64,000 bases of DNA, taken from Pachyseris speciosa (taxonomy: Eukaryota; Cnidaria; Anthozoa; Scleractinia; Pachyseridae). Location: the NCBI GenBank assembly GCA_016490735.1, contig JAEMWC010001409.1, positions 85,001 to 149,000 on the forward strand. The letters run 5' to 3'. Of the stretch, positions 44,261 through 54,132 are shown piece after piece; positions within the stretch are counted from its first letter, which is position 1; every line of letters begins with the position of its first letter. Made by a program: the position numbers and the translations under genes. Below the pieces are notes generated by a model. The model saw nothing but the letters and a program-made list of their open reading frames with translations. It was not told the origin of the DNA and did not search any database.

Positions 44261-46211
44261 CAATCTCGTCCCCAGAGCCTACGTTACCCTTGTCCAGCGG
44301 AACGGGCAACGGACGCTCTGGAAGAATCCAAAACCGGAACGAGAAAATCCTGGTTCCGGTTTGATTGCGCCTGCGTGAGGTTTCAGGACAAAACGGCGGC
44401 TGTTGATCATGTTACAATGAGACAGTGTTTCAGTACCTTTTCTCATCATTGTGTAATTTTTAAGTACAAATAAAGTTTCATTATTATTGATGGATTTTTT
44501 GGTTGTATCTTATATGGTCATTGAGCTTTTCTATTCAAAACTTGCCATCCCCTTCCCCACCTTGTCTGTTGGATGGTTTCATAAAAGATACATTTATCTT
44601 TCAAGTATACATATTACATGAAATATATTTTCGCCCATAAAGAGTTCCCTAAAAATAAATGTGACCTCTAAGGCATTTAACATGGACTCCTTACTTGTCC
44701 TTGACCTGGGGGAGGGGGGATTGCCTATTCATTATGCCACAACACAGTTTTTGTAACACATCTATTTATGAACAAATGAAAATCCTGAAAATAGAATATA
44801 TAGCTGACCCTCACACCTGGCTATTAGAATTCTGGAAAATCCTGTACATTTATGTGTTAAAATGTATTAATGTTTGGCAATATTCTTCCTTAGTTCTGGC
44901 CATGTATGGAAAACACTTTCTACATGCAAGTGTCTTTTCCAGTATCCCAAGCTTAGCCTGCACAGCTACAATAACTTTGTTGAAGAAGGAAGACATAGTC
45001 TAGTCCTAAGGGCTTTTAGGTCCCTTTTCAGATAAAACAAATCCTGGTTTGTTTTTTTGGCTGCACATCCAAGGCTAAATCAAGGAGACACCAAATTAGA
45101 GGCAATCTTGGGTCCATCAAAATACAGATTGATTCAAAAGCACTCAATTTTCCCGACACTGATATATGGTAACCTTGCAATAAACGCAGAGTGCAAGCAG
45201 TATGAGCCAATAGGAACTGCTCCTATTGCCAAATATGGAATGTTTTATTCAGTTTGATGCCCAGTACCCAGATCATGAATGAGAAAAGAGAAAAGAGTGT
45301 TGTAATCGTACCCTGAGTCAGATGTTTTTGGCTGCACCATTATCACAACTTGACCTTGAAGGACACATTGCATAGAAAATGACAGAGGTCTCAAACAGCA
45401 GTATGATTAAAAATAGCTGGAGAAAGTAATTCAATAGTTGTCTATAACTTTATTCCTTTTTACTATTGTCCTAACATTACCAAACATTGCTGCTCCAGTT
45501 TTAAACTTAGCTCAATTTCCCTTATAAGCCTTCTCTCTAACAAGTGCAACCCTCCTCAAAAATAGATGGAAAAAATCAACCTCTGAGGGAGTATTTTACG
45601 GTATATGTATAAATTATTTATTACACAATGGATCAATCTCATTAAAGACGACTATATTCTGTTTGTATATCTAATCAATTCACTGTCAATTTCTGTGCAC
45701 GGAAACCATATTGCTGCGAAATTCGACTACCACATTCCTCGTCTAACTTATGCTCTCTTTGAACATGATCTGCACATTGCCTCGCCTACTCTAACTCTTC
45801 GACAAGATATTTCAACTCCTTTATCATTGGTTTTGATGTGTTTATTTAAACACGAACGGCACAAATACCTTGAACATTGGTCGGAGTACATGTTGTAAGT
45901 CGACATCTGTAAGATGTTTGAGAGATATTAAGATTCCATCTGATTTCGCCTTATCTCTACAAAATTAAACCCGGTGGTTTCTAACCGCATTATTACAACG
46001 ACAGTAATTTTCCTTTGCTTGTGATCAAATCTGTAGCTTTCGTTCCGCCATTGCCTGACACTTCACGAAAACAACTTCCGATGCGATCGATCCTGTCATG
46101 TTTATTGCTTTGTTTTTACCAGCCAATCAGCAGTGTCCTTTTTTGGATTCGACCAGAGGTTCATATCCTTGGTTCTGGCCAAAAGGATCGCAGCCTCTGG
46201 GAACGAGATTG
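44261..46211. mobile_element. 1,951-bp element with CAATCTCGTYCCCAGAG ends and 9-bp duplication
   Basis: Left end CAATCTCGTCCCCAGAG, right end in inverse CAATCTCGTTCCCAGAG. Flanks TCGTGTGGG (44,252-44,260) and TCGTGTTGG (46,212-46,220) form a 9-bp duplication with one difference. It interrupts the old transposon relic of block 3, and blocks 1 and 2 are continuous at this point. Its ends are related to the 90-bp MITE at 15,653. A 9-bp duplication favours a Mutator-type superfamily. The interior has no recognised transposase, although an open frame lies at 45,605-45,898. Confidence 0.8.
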
Positions 46212-46384
46212 TCGTGTTGGCGGACAATTTTCGAATAGGATGATGTCATAGACCGAGTACAGTCTATTCCGGACTGCATTGCGAATGCTCTGTAAGGGCC
46301 GCTACCGTATTTCCAGAGTGTACGTGAGAAAATGATGTGAAGACGCTTAAATATGGACACACACGGGCCGTTTCGCGGGCCGTT

Positions 46385-47039
46385 TTTCCAGCGTTACACA
46401 AACTAAACTTAGAAAACTGCTAAGACTATATTGTAGTAATGTTGACATCAAGCTAGTTTTTTTCCACTTTTAAGGTTAGACAGTTGTTCAGCGTGAAAGA
46501 TTTCGTACCACAGGGTCTCCGTTCGCATGTTGTTTATAAATTTGTGTGTGCTGGCTGTAATGCTAGTTACATTGGCGAAACCGCTCGCCACATCTCTACT
46601 CGCGTTCGTGAGCACCTTGTGTCCGACAAGGCCTCTCATGTTTACAAGCATTTAGTGTCATCTCAGGCTTGTCGAGACTCCTTTTCTGCGGAATGTTTCA
46701 CTGTTTTAGACTCTGCAACCTCTAAGTTTCAAATTAAAGTTAAAGAGGCTCTGCATATTAAATGGGAGAGGCCTGTTTTAAACCAACAGTTACAACGTGT
46801 TGGATTAACCCTTTCTATTTAGTAAGTTTTGTAGCCGAATACTTCATCTTTTATACTTGTTTTCATTATTATTCAAATAATAGTTAATCCTTGTAATGTG
46901 AAACTCTGTATACAGTTAAAATTCAAATTGTAACCAACCTTTGCAACTGAAGATGGTATAAGTATGTCGACACATGTCTTGTTTTAAACTTAAAAGTGTT
47001 GTTTTATGTTTTCAAACCATTATTCATCTGCTACTTTCA

Positions 47040-47040
<1 letters not shown>
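46385..47040 (+). pseudogene. Penelope-like retroelement fragment, GIY-YIG domain
   Basis: From about 46,395 the reading (with one frame change near 46,455) gives LRKLLRLYCSNVDIKL, then FSTFKVRQLFSVKD, then VVYKFVCAGCNASYIGETAR and HISTRVREHL, and ends in a TAG stop at 46,820-46,822. The C-x2-C plus YIGET pattern is the GIY-YIG endonuclease that follows the reverse transcriptase in Penelope-like elements and nicks DNA for integration. The RT is missing, so the copy is 5' truncated. Its 3' region has a hammerhead-like segment (46,947-46,979) and ends in a (TA)n tract. Confidence 0.8.
46947..46979 (+). ncRNA. Degenerate hammerhead-like motif in the Penelope 3' region
   Basis: CTGAAGA (fits CUGANGA) is followed 12 bases later by CGACACATGTC, where CGAAACATGTC would be expected. 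Penelope-like elements are known to carry minimal hammerheads with a very short helix III of the ACA/UGU type in their terminal regions. The A-to-C change in GAAA would inactivate it. Helix I is only about 3-4 bp (GCAA with TTGT). Confidence 0.4.

Positions 47041-47041
<1 letters not shown>

Positions 47042-47106
<65 letters not shown>
47042..47106. repeat. (TA)n microsatellite
   Basis: About 32 uninterrupted TA dinucleotides marking the 3' end of the Penelope-like insertion. Such tracts can extrude cruciforms and are often assembly-variable. Confidence 0.95.
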
Positions 47107-47107
<1 letters not shown>

Positions 47108-47379
47108 AAAACAGAAAAATACTGAAAACGTCTCCCTTTTCAAGAATGTTCTGTAACGCGTGGACGGGGCCTAAAAATGAATGAGCTAGAGAATAGGATT
47201 TGAACAGCTAATTGGGGCCGAGTAAAATTAAACATTATTATCACGCGTGTTTTCAGAAGCTGCTGAAATCTCAGCAACTTCTGAAAACACAATTCATATC
47301 AATTCCTATTTTTTTTTTGCGAGGACACATTGCGATTCGCGCGTGTTTATCACATAAGAACAAACTTTTCTTAACATTG

Positions 47380-47870
47380 TCGAGTCACGTCGAAAAACGG
47401 GCAGCCACGCAATGAAAATCACCCAACGCGATCGCTTGCAAGGGAAACAAACAAACAATTCAAGTACTTCTTTCCTTCCAAAACGAGTATAGATGATTGT
47501 TATTTACATGCAGTTGAGAGAAAATAAGTGTTTCATTTCTGAACACAGGAAACAACGATAAACCCAATTTTACGCTTCAGTTGATTTGATTCACCTGTGC
47601 TGTAGGGGTTTCTATCACTGCAAGATGCCGTGGTAAAATAGAATCCCGTGACGTACAGTGTACACGTGTTGGATCACATTGCTTTTTAAACAGGCATGCA
47701 AGCCTGCCGGGCGCCATGCAAGCATTTCACGAAAGAAACTATTTTGCTGTTGCGTTTATCACTGGAAACTTTACCTTCTGAAGTATCTTTCCAAGCAAGC
47801 ACATGATCTTTATGCCTTTTTTCAACGAATACAACGTGAGTTAAAAGGAAAAACTTCAAAGAAGATCAAG
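47380..47870 (+). repeat. Dispersed repeat family R, copy in block 3
   Basis: Collinear with 24,340-24,840 ('gagtcacgtcgaaaaac', 'cccaacgcgatcgcttgcaagg', 'ctgtgctgtaggggtttctatc', 'cgtggtaaaatag'). It preserves the empty target site of the Kolobok-like element ('gtgagttaaaagg'). Confidence 0.7.
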
Positions 47871-48016
47871 ACGAGTTGCTGTGAGGAACCCAACAGAATG
47901 TGAGGGCAGTGCGTTTATCTGATCAGGAGCGAGAATTTTTGGCCCTTAAAACCGGGAGTGTGTATTTTTTGCCCTTTTCAGAAACTTAAGGATAAAAAAT
48001 ATGCTCTCTTCTTGGA

Positions 48017-48057
48017 CCAATCAACATTCAGTAATTTTGCCCGGTGTGTTATAAATA
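48017..48057 (+). promoter_or_regulatory. Core promoter of gene B (CCAAT and TATAAATA)
   Basis: CCAAT at 48,017-48,021 and TATAAATA at 48,050-48,057, 33 bp apart from start to start. The TATA lies 96 bp upstream of the ATG at 48,146. The whole promoter is conserved with blocks 1 and 2 ('cttggaccaatca', 'gcgctgcaca'). Transcription start is expected near 48,080. Confidence 0.65.
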
Positions 48058-48145
48058 ATTTAGCGCTGCACAGCAAGACAGAATAATTCATGAAAGGTTT
48101 AAATACTGTCCACGACAATAGGAAGACTTATGAGGAACTAAGGCC

Positions 48146-48215
48146 ATGGTTTCTGTTAAGGGATTTGTATTCCTTGCGTGGATTTCGTTTGGAATGAGCT
48201 TACTACTGTATGCAG
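48146..48215 (+). CDS. Gene B exon 1: signal peptide
   Basis: ATG in 'aaggccatggtt' with 23 codons (MVSVKGFVFLAWISFGMS, then LLLYA) plus one base, ending in donor G|GTGAGT at 48,216. A charged n-region, hydrophobic core and small residues near the end are typical of cleaved secretion signals. Phase 1 matches the acceptor of the PAN exon at 51,655 (G plus TT gives Val), which supports joining them. The first intron is about 3.4 kb. Confidence 0.8.
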
Positions 48216-50363
48216 GTGAGTTTCATTAACTTTATAAGTTAATCTTGCGCGATGTTACCTGTAGTTTCTTAATATGTCATATGCTTAAGGCAAAATATGT
48301 TAAAAGCAACACCTTATACGTGATGTAATCCGAATTAAAATAGCAAAGATTGTTCGTTTTAGTCCACAAGCGCTTTTTGTGGTATGTGTGGCGGACTAAA
48401 AAACAAAAGAAGGTATTAGGTGTAGATTTCATCATTGACATCCAGTGGTTCCAATATGTACACGGAATAGGTTAGGTCGGTGTTCGGTGTTTTCAGCCTA
48501 AATTTAACCGTTCCTGTATTTGAGTAGATATATATCATTGGAGCATAAGCAACCTTAAAAAAAGGCCACTCGTCAGCTGCAGGTAAACCGATTTTCAAAC
48601 TCGTTCGCACTGACCACAGCGGGAACAGACTTCCCAGAAATTATAACTTCATACACTGTTCGCAAGATCAATAAAGATAGATCTTACACAATATAATACA
48701 AATCGCAATGTATGTGCTCTTGCAAGGTTTGATAGCGTTCTCTCTAAGTAAAAATAGTTATTTATTTGGAAAATCAAAAACTTTCGTTTTCCAGCTTTTT
48801 CTTGGAAATTATCATTGAGAAATTATTTGTTTCGTGTTGATAAAACGAGTTTGATATCCAATACAAATTACAGGGACAAATTTCCATAAAAGCCATATGT
48901 TATACGAACAAATATTACAAAAATAAGACCTTCTTAAAATGGCATCTTACTGATTTCTCGCTGGTATATTATATGAATTTATAAAGTCCATTCTTCTAAA
49001 ATGAGAAGAACAGCATATTATTTAGACGTAATATTAATATATCTGCAACTGGCGAAAGCTGAAATTTGAGGCCCTCGATCACACAACCCAAACAAAGTGG
49101 TCACCTGCTACTCTTTCGGTCAACATGGCGGTCAGTGAAAATTGAAAAGAGAAACTCTAAATAGCTCGAAATACTATTTATGGGTTTATAACACCAATGT
49201 CTAGTCTGCAATTTTGTCAGATCACGTCACTTAAGCTTGACAATATCTATTCGGGATAACACTAATATTCTTCATCAGTGTGATACATGACCGGTGCTAA
49301 GATAAGACTCGCTAAACTGGTGTGGCTTTATTTCCAAATTTCAAGGCTAAATTTCTTGCCGTAGAAAAAGGTTAGTCCTCTCCCCCATCTTGTCGCAAGA
49401 GATATATACTTGTTTACGTTTTGCTCACTTAATGGTAGCAGGTTTTATGCTGCTATCTGCATTCAATAAACGGGACGATTTATAATTGAATAACTGTCAA
49501 AATTCTCGCGCGCTGATTGGTCCATAGATATCCTCTTTTTAGGATACGGGCGTTAAAAATGACATCACAAGTACCGAAAAATATCTCTATGTGTTGCTGG
49601 TAACTACTTATTTGTCATTGATATATTATATCAATTCATAAATTTCACTCTTCTAATTCTACCAATAAGAATAACAGCATATGGTTTAGACGTAGTATTA
49701 ATATATCTGCAACTGAGTGAAACTAAAAAGTTGAGCCCTTCCATCGCACAACCCACATAAAGTGGTCACCTGTTATCCTTACGATGAAAATTGAAATAAG
49801 AAACTCTAATAGTTCGAACTTATATTTGTAAGTTTATAATACACCAATGGTCTGCAATTTGTCAGAATGTGCCACTTAGCAATATCTGCTTGGGATAAAA
49901 ATAACCTGGGAGTAGTCCAATAACATTATCCATTAGAGTGAAACATGAGCGGTCCTGAGATTAGACTCGCTGAACTGAAGTAGCTTTACTTCAAAACTCT
50001 GGCGAATAAGTTCTCGCCTTTGAAAAAGCTGTCTCCTCTTCTTGTCCTTATAGATTAAGATTTTTTGCTGCTATGTACACTCATAAGATGAGACTGTTTT
50101 GAATTAATTTCATAATCTTGCTTGGTGCATGGGTATAGTCTTTAAGATACGGACGATGAAAATGACATCACAAGTAACGCAGGGCTTGATGAATTTTACA
50201 TTTTGTTGCTGCACGAAAACGTTTTTGCTCTTTTCCAATGAATTACGGTGTCCGAAATACTTCCAAATTCCTTTTTCAACATTAGACAAGATATGTCTGT
50301 CTATGAAACGGAAGTATAACGTAAGTAGAAGAGAGAAGAGCAGTACCTCTTTGCCATAGTAAA
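48216..50363. other. Gene B intron 1, block-derived part
   Basis: Homologous to 19,577-22,000 and to 34,899-36,218 plus 40,703-41,868. Non-coding in all three blocks. It contains recurring A/T-rich words such as 'tttagacgtaatattaatatatctgcaactggc', present twice per block, showing an older internal duplication (about 48,980-49,470 against 49,590-49,950). Confidence 0.6.
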
Positions 50364-50824
50364 TGATAATGGTAATGGTAATGGTTTATATACCGCACAT
50401 ATCACATAGTTTCACGGCGGTTTACAATTCCGTCTAGGGTGAGATCGGACGTCAGCCTGTAAAGGCACCTCTGGCAGCCGCTTTCAGTCCATATTTGATC
50501 TTACCCACCCACCCAACCCACACATGAATGTCAAGACAGATGAAAGGTAGACCACCACACCGGGAACTACCGTTCCCTTCTCTTTTCGAACAGTGTGTGG
50601 GTTCCTTAACGTCCCACAGATTATTAGGAACAAGTGTTGTAAGAGGAGACCTACGGTTTATCGTCCTTATCTGAGAAAACTACAAAGTCTTACCGTTTGC
50701 AGATGTAATTACAAAGGCAGCACTCTCTCCTCAATTATTTAAGGACCCTGAGTGTTGGTCCGGCCGGGGTTTGAACCCGCGACCTCCCGCCCCTACCGGG
50801 CGGTGGTTAGACCGGCGGCGGTCT
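50364..50824 (-). mobile_element. tRNA-derived SINE, copy 3
   Basis: Same body as 3,784-4,143 and 22,422-22,823, but extended on the tail side with 'taccgcacatatcacatagtttcacgg' and 'aaggcacctctggcagccgc', so it is a longer variant. The tail is TAATGG-rich. The tRNA head is partly deleted between the B box (ggtttgaacccgc in inverse) and its 5' end. It lies in intron 1 of gene B. Confidence 0.85.
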
Positions 50825-51654
50825 GTTTTAGTTATCAATCAGCTGCAATATTATCAATGATGTCAAACATTAAACCGGTCCTCATTTGTAGTCAAATTTT
50901 TTTGCTTACAATATTTGTAACTGATCGATGTCAGATTTCAGTAAACATTTTCAACTTTACAAGATTTGTGGCTCATCACGATAACTTACCCTTTAGCTCT
51001 GTCGGGAGCGTTTTGTTCAAAAAGATCATAAAGCCGATTCCCTTGCATTTTTTCTACGTTACAAATTAAAAAAATATATATATCAAAAGTAGAGTACATA
51101 CGGTATAAAGCTGACGTCAATTTCTTAAATAACTGCATTAAGACTAATTCGGAGTCTGCATCTGATATCTGTTTAATCTCGAATAATCTTTTTTTTTTAA
51201 CACTTTTATGGGTTCGTGGACTGGAAAGTTGACGTTGCCACTTATCACATCCCAGCTTTACTGGTGCAAGATGCGTCTTACAATTTGTGAGTGCATTACG
51301 AAAGCAGTTAGAACAAACAACTGATGAAAAAATTGAAATAAATCCGGTATAAGTTTATGCTCTAAAATAAACGGACATATTTTCCACGCAAAATTTGAAA
51401 CACTAATCTACCCAGGAATTTCGTTTATCTACCAAATACATTATTTTCCCTTGAAGCCCTGATTCTAAGAATCCTAAAAGCCACCAGATAAAGAAAAGGG
51501 GCCAATAAAAGGGGGAAATAGCATAAGGACGTGGAAATTGCTTGTTAGGCGAGTTAAATTCTCAATTTTTTCCCGAAAATCCGTGCGTCTACTTGCCAAT
51601 TTGTCCCATATATTTTGTAATTAATAAGAGATTTGTATCATTATTCGTTTTCAG
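50825..51654. other. End of gene B intron 1
   Basis: AT-rich and non-coding, ending in a pyrimidine-rich acceptor (ttattcgttttcag). No repeat family was recognised. Confidence 0.5.
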
Positions 51655-51920
51655 TTCTTGCAACATCGTATGAGCGCACGTTAATATTCAAAGAATCTAT
51701 TCCCGATAGCGCACTTCCAGGGCATGTGATAAGAATTGAGCAAGTGCCGAATGAAGGGAGCTGCCGAGTAAAGTGTTACTTCGAGCCTTACTGCCTGTCC
51801 CTCAATGTGGGACCTGGCACTGATGGACAATTCGCGTGCGAGTTAAACAATTACACCGATGACAGCCCATCACACTCCTCACTGGAGAGAAAGAAACATT
51901 ACAATCACTACGCTGTTGAG
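51655..51920 (+). CDS. Gene B exon 2: PAN/apple-like domain
   Basis: The exon enters in phase 1 and leaves in phase 0 at donor GAG|GTATGC (51,921). It encodes about 88 residues with RTLIFKESIPDSALPGHVIR, then SCRVKCYFEPYCLSLNVG and QFACELNN. This four-cysteine pattern with the C-x3-C-x5-C core is that of PAN/apple-type domains in secreted anthozoan proteins. Such domains bind protein or carbohydrate partners outside the cell. The order signal peptide, PAN, EGF and then a ligand-binding domain resembles proteins annotated as coral skeletal organic matrix proteins, a family-level inference. Confidence 0.85.
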
Positions 51921-52539
51921 GTATGCCTTAATGTCTGAGTGACTTCCGTTATTTCTGTTGTATGGTTGTTTATTTCCTATTACATTAAAAAAGTTCTTAT
52001 CGAAGTAAAATCCCAGAATCCAGTTTTGATATTTTGAACACTAGAGTTTTTTTTTAATTAAAATTACTGTCATAGCTGTTGCTAGTTCGGATATCATTTA
52101 CGAGGAGGATATAGGGTTAAACTTAAAATGTCACTGATGTCTATCAAAAAAATGTCAAACAAGATGACGATTTTGCTACTTCACAAATTAATGTGATTAA
52201 GTAAGCTGAAGCCACTCAAAGGGCACTAAGGCCACAAGGTAGCGGGCATTACCCCATAAATCTACCAAAGCAAAGATTGAGCCCAAGCATTAGCAGCCAT
52301 GGACACTTGTTTCGGCCTTGTTATGCCTTATCAGCATGGCATAGCTAATGCTCAGGCTCAAGTACCCACATATCAATAAAACAAGCAATGAAAACGTAAA
52401 GCTTGTGGGATGTGAATGGAGTGAGCAGACTACTTAACAACGTAATGTGATCAAGTAAGCTGAAGCCACTCAAAGGGCACTTATGCCACAAGGTAGGGAG
52501 CATTACCCCTTAAATCTACCAAAGCAAAGATTGAGCCTA

Positions 52540-52606
52540 AGCATTAGCAGCAATGGAGAGCTGTTTCGGCCTTGTTAGGCCTCATCAGCATGGCATAGCT
52601 AATGCT
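52540..52606 (-). ncRNA. Hammerhead ribozyme motif, unit 2 (core intact)
   Basis: CUGAUGA, helix II GGCC-UAACAA-GGCC and GAAAC are all intact, and the distal helix I of 9 bp is perfect. The cleavage triplet reads CUC instead of GUC, which still fits the NUH rule but breaks one helix III pair. The proximal helix I has one mismatch (CAUUGC). Predicted cleavage lies between minus-strand bases 52,556 and 52,555. Activity is plausible but probably reduced. Confidence 0.8.
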
Positions 52607-52793
52607 CAGGCATAAGTACCCACATATCAATAACACAAGATATGAAAACGTAAAGCTTGTGGGATGTGACTGGAGTGAGAAGGCTACTTCACAAATTAAT
52701 GTGATCAAGTAAGCTGAAGCCACTCAAAGGGCACTAATAACACAAAATAGCGGGAATTACTCCTTAAACCTACCAAAGAAAAGAATGAGCCCA

Positions 52794-52860
52794 AGCATTA
52801 GCAGCCATGGACAGGTTTTTCGGCCTTGTCACGCCTCATCAGCATGGCATAGCTAATGTT
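52794..52860 (-). ncRNA. Hammerhead ribozyme motif, unit 3 (core intact)
   Basis: CUGAUGA and GAAA are intact with a GUC cleavage site and a perfect proximal helix I (GCCAUG with CAUGGC). Helix II is shortened to GGC/GCC with a larger loop, and helix III is altered (GAAAAACCUGUC), so it lacks the self-complementary octamer of the consensus. Confidence 0.75.
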
Positions 52861-53026
52861 CAGGCTCAAGTACCCACATATCAATAACACAAGCAATAAA
52901 GACGTAAAGCTTCTGGGAGATGGCTGGAGAGAGAAGGCTACTTAACAAATTAATCACATGAAGAATGATCCTCGCAGTTATGAACGCAATTTATGCAATT
53001 GCGAAAAGAAGCCTGAAAAAATTCAG

Positions 53027-53073
53027 GACTTCAACGGGGTTTGAACCCGTGACCTCGCGATTACCGGTGCGAT

Positions 53074-53099
<26 letters not shown>
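53027..53099 (-). repeat. tRNA-Thr-like sequence, P2 unit 1
   Basis: 73 nt with a 7-bp acceptor pairing (GGCTTCA with TGAAGTC), D-arm GCTC/GAGC, A box TAGCTCAGTTGG, B box GGGTTCAAACCCC and a well-paired T arm (ACGGG/CCCGT). The anticodon region is CCGGTAA (GGT, threonine), but the anticodon stem mispairs and C replaces U33, so it is read as a retroposed Pol III promoter. Confidence 0.6.
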
Positions 53100-53114
<15 letters not shown>

Positions 53115-53278
53115 AGGTCAATTGTGGGTTCATATGATCCCGTGAAAGAAATGAGTATGAATGATATATGAGAAATGAATCATATATGAACTGCGGAAAT
53201 GAAATCACATGAAGAATGATCCTCGCAGTTATGAACGCAATTTATGCAATTGCGAAAAGAAGCCTGAAAAAAATTCAG

Positions 53279-53325
53279 GACTTCAACGGGGTTTGAACCC
53301 GTGACCTCGCGATTACCGGTGCGAT

Positions 53326-53351
<26 letters not shown>
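53279..53351 (-). repeat. tRNA-Thr-like sequence, P2 unit 2
   Basis: Identical in structure to the copy at 53,027-53,099, 252 bp away in direct orientation, with the same anticodon-arm defect. Confidence 0.6.
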
Positions 53352-53366
<15 letters not shown>

Positions 53367-53540
53367 AGGTCAATTGTGGGTTCATATGATCCCGTGAAAG
53401 AAATGAGTATGAATGATATATGAGAAATGAATCATATATGAACTGCGGAAAAAAAAAAAAAAAGTTCATATATGATTCATTTCTCATATATCATTCATAC
53501 TCATTTCTTTCACGGGATCATATGAACCCACAATTGACCT

Positions 53541-53555
<15 letters not shown>

Positions 53556-53579
<24 letters not shown>

Positions 53580-53628
53580 ACATCGCACCGGTAATCGCGA
53601 GGTCACGGGTTCAAACCCCGTTGAAGTC
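53556..53628 (+). repeat. tRNA-Thr-like sequence, P2 unit 3
   Basis: Plus-strand copy on the other side of the palindrome centre. It differs from its siblings by GAAC for GAGC in the D arm, which weakens D-stem pairing. Confidence 0.6.
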
Positions 53629-53791
53629 CTGAATTTTTTCAGGCTTCTTTTCGCAATTGCATAAATTGCGTTCATAACTGCGAGGATCATTCTTCATGTG
53701 ATTTCATTTCCGCAGTTCATATATGATTCATTTCTCATATATCATTCATACTCATTTCTTTCACGGGATCATATGAACCCACAATTGACCT

Positions 53792-53806
<15 letters not shown>

Positions 53807-53832
<26 letters not shown>

Positions 53833-53879
53833 ATCGCACCGGTAATCGCGAGGTCACGGGTTCAAACCCCGTTGAAGTC
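53807..53879 (+). repeat. tRNA-Thr-like sequence, P2 unit 4
   Basis: Plus-strand copy with the D arm restored to GAGC, and otherwise the same sequence and anticodon-stem defect. Confidence 0.6.
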
Positions 53880-54044
53880 CTGAATTTTTTTCCAGGCTTC
53901 TTTTCGCAATTGCATAAATTGCGTTCATAACTGCGAGGATCATTCTTCATGTGATTTCATTTCCGCAGTTCATATATGATTCATTTCTCATATATCATTC
54001 ATACTCATTTCTTTCACGGGATCATATGAACCCACAATTGACCT

Positions 54045-54059
<15 letters not shown>

Positions 54060-54085
<26 letters not shown>

Positions 54086-54132
54086 ATCGCACCGGTAATC
54101 GCGAGGTCACGGGTTCAAACCCCGTTGAAGTC
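54060..54132 (+). repeat. tRNA-Thr-like sequence, P2 unit 5
   Basis: Last unit of the cluster. Its 3' flank ends 122 bp later at the 11-bp target duplication. Confidence 0.6.

Larger units (their letters stand above)
43430..50363 (+). repeat. Tandem block copy 3 (gives gene B its promoter)
   Basis: Third homologous block. It starts 'actcaatataatgtaac' and 'tgttactccacattatacaacaaagcatgaa', matching 22,851-22,961, and ends near 'cctctttgccatagtaaa', matching 41,846-41,868. It is interrupted by the 1.95-kb element (44,261-46,211) and by a Penelope-like fragment plus (TA)n (about 46,385-47,106). This is the only block with recognisable downstream coding exons in register. Confidence 0.85.

Noticed and set aside
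52965..53950. Three nearly identical short protein frames ending in GSYDPVKEMSMNDI
   Set aside because: They are translations through tRNA-like repeat units and are repeated only because the units are repeated.
53027..54132. Five functional tRNA-Thr genes
   Set aside because: Anticodon stem mispairing and C at position 33 in all copies, embedded in mobile units with target duplications.
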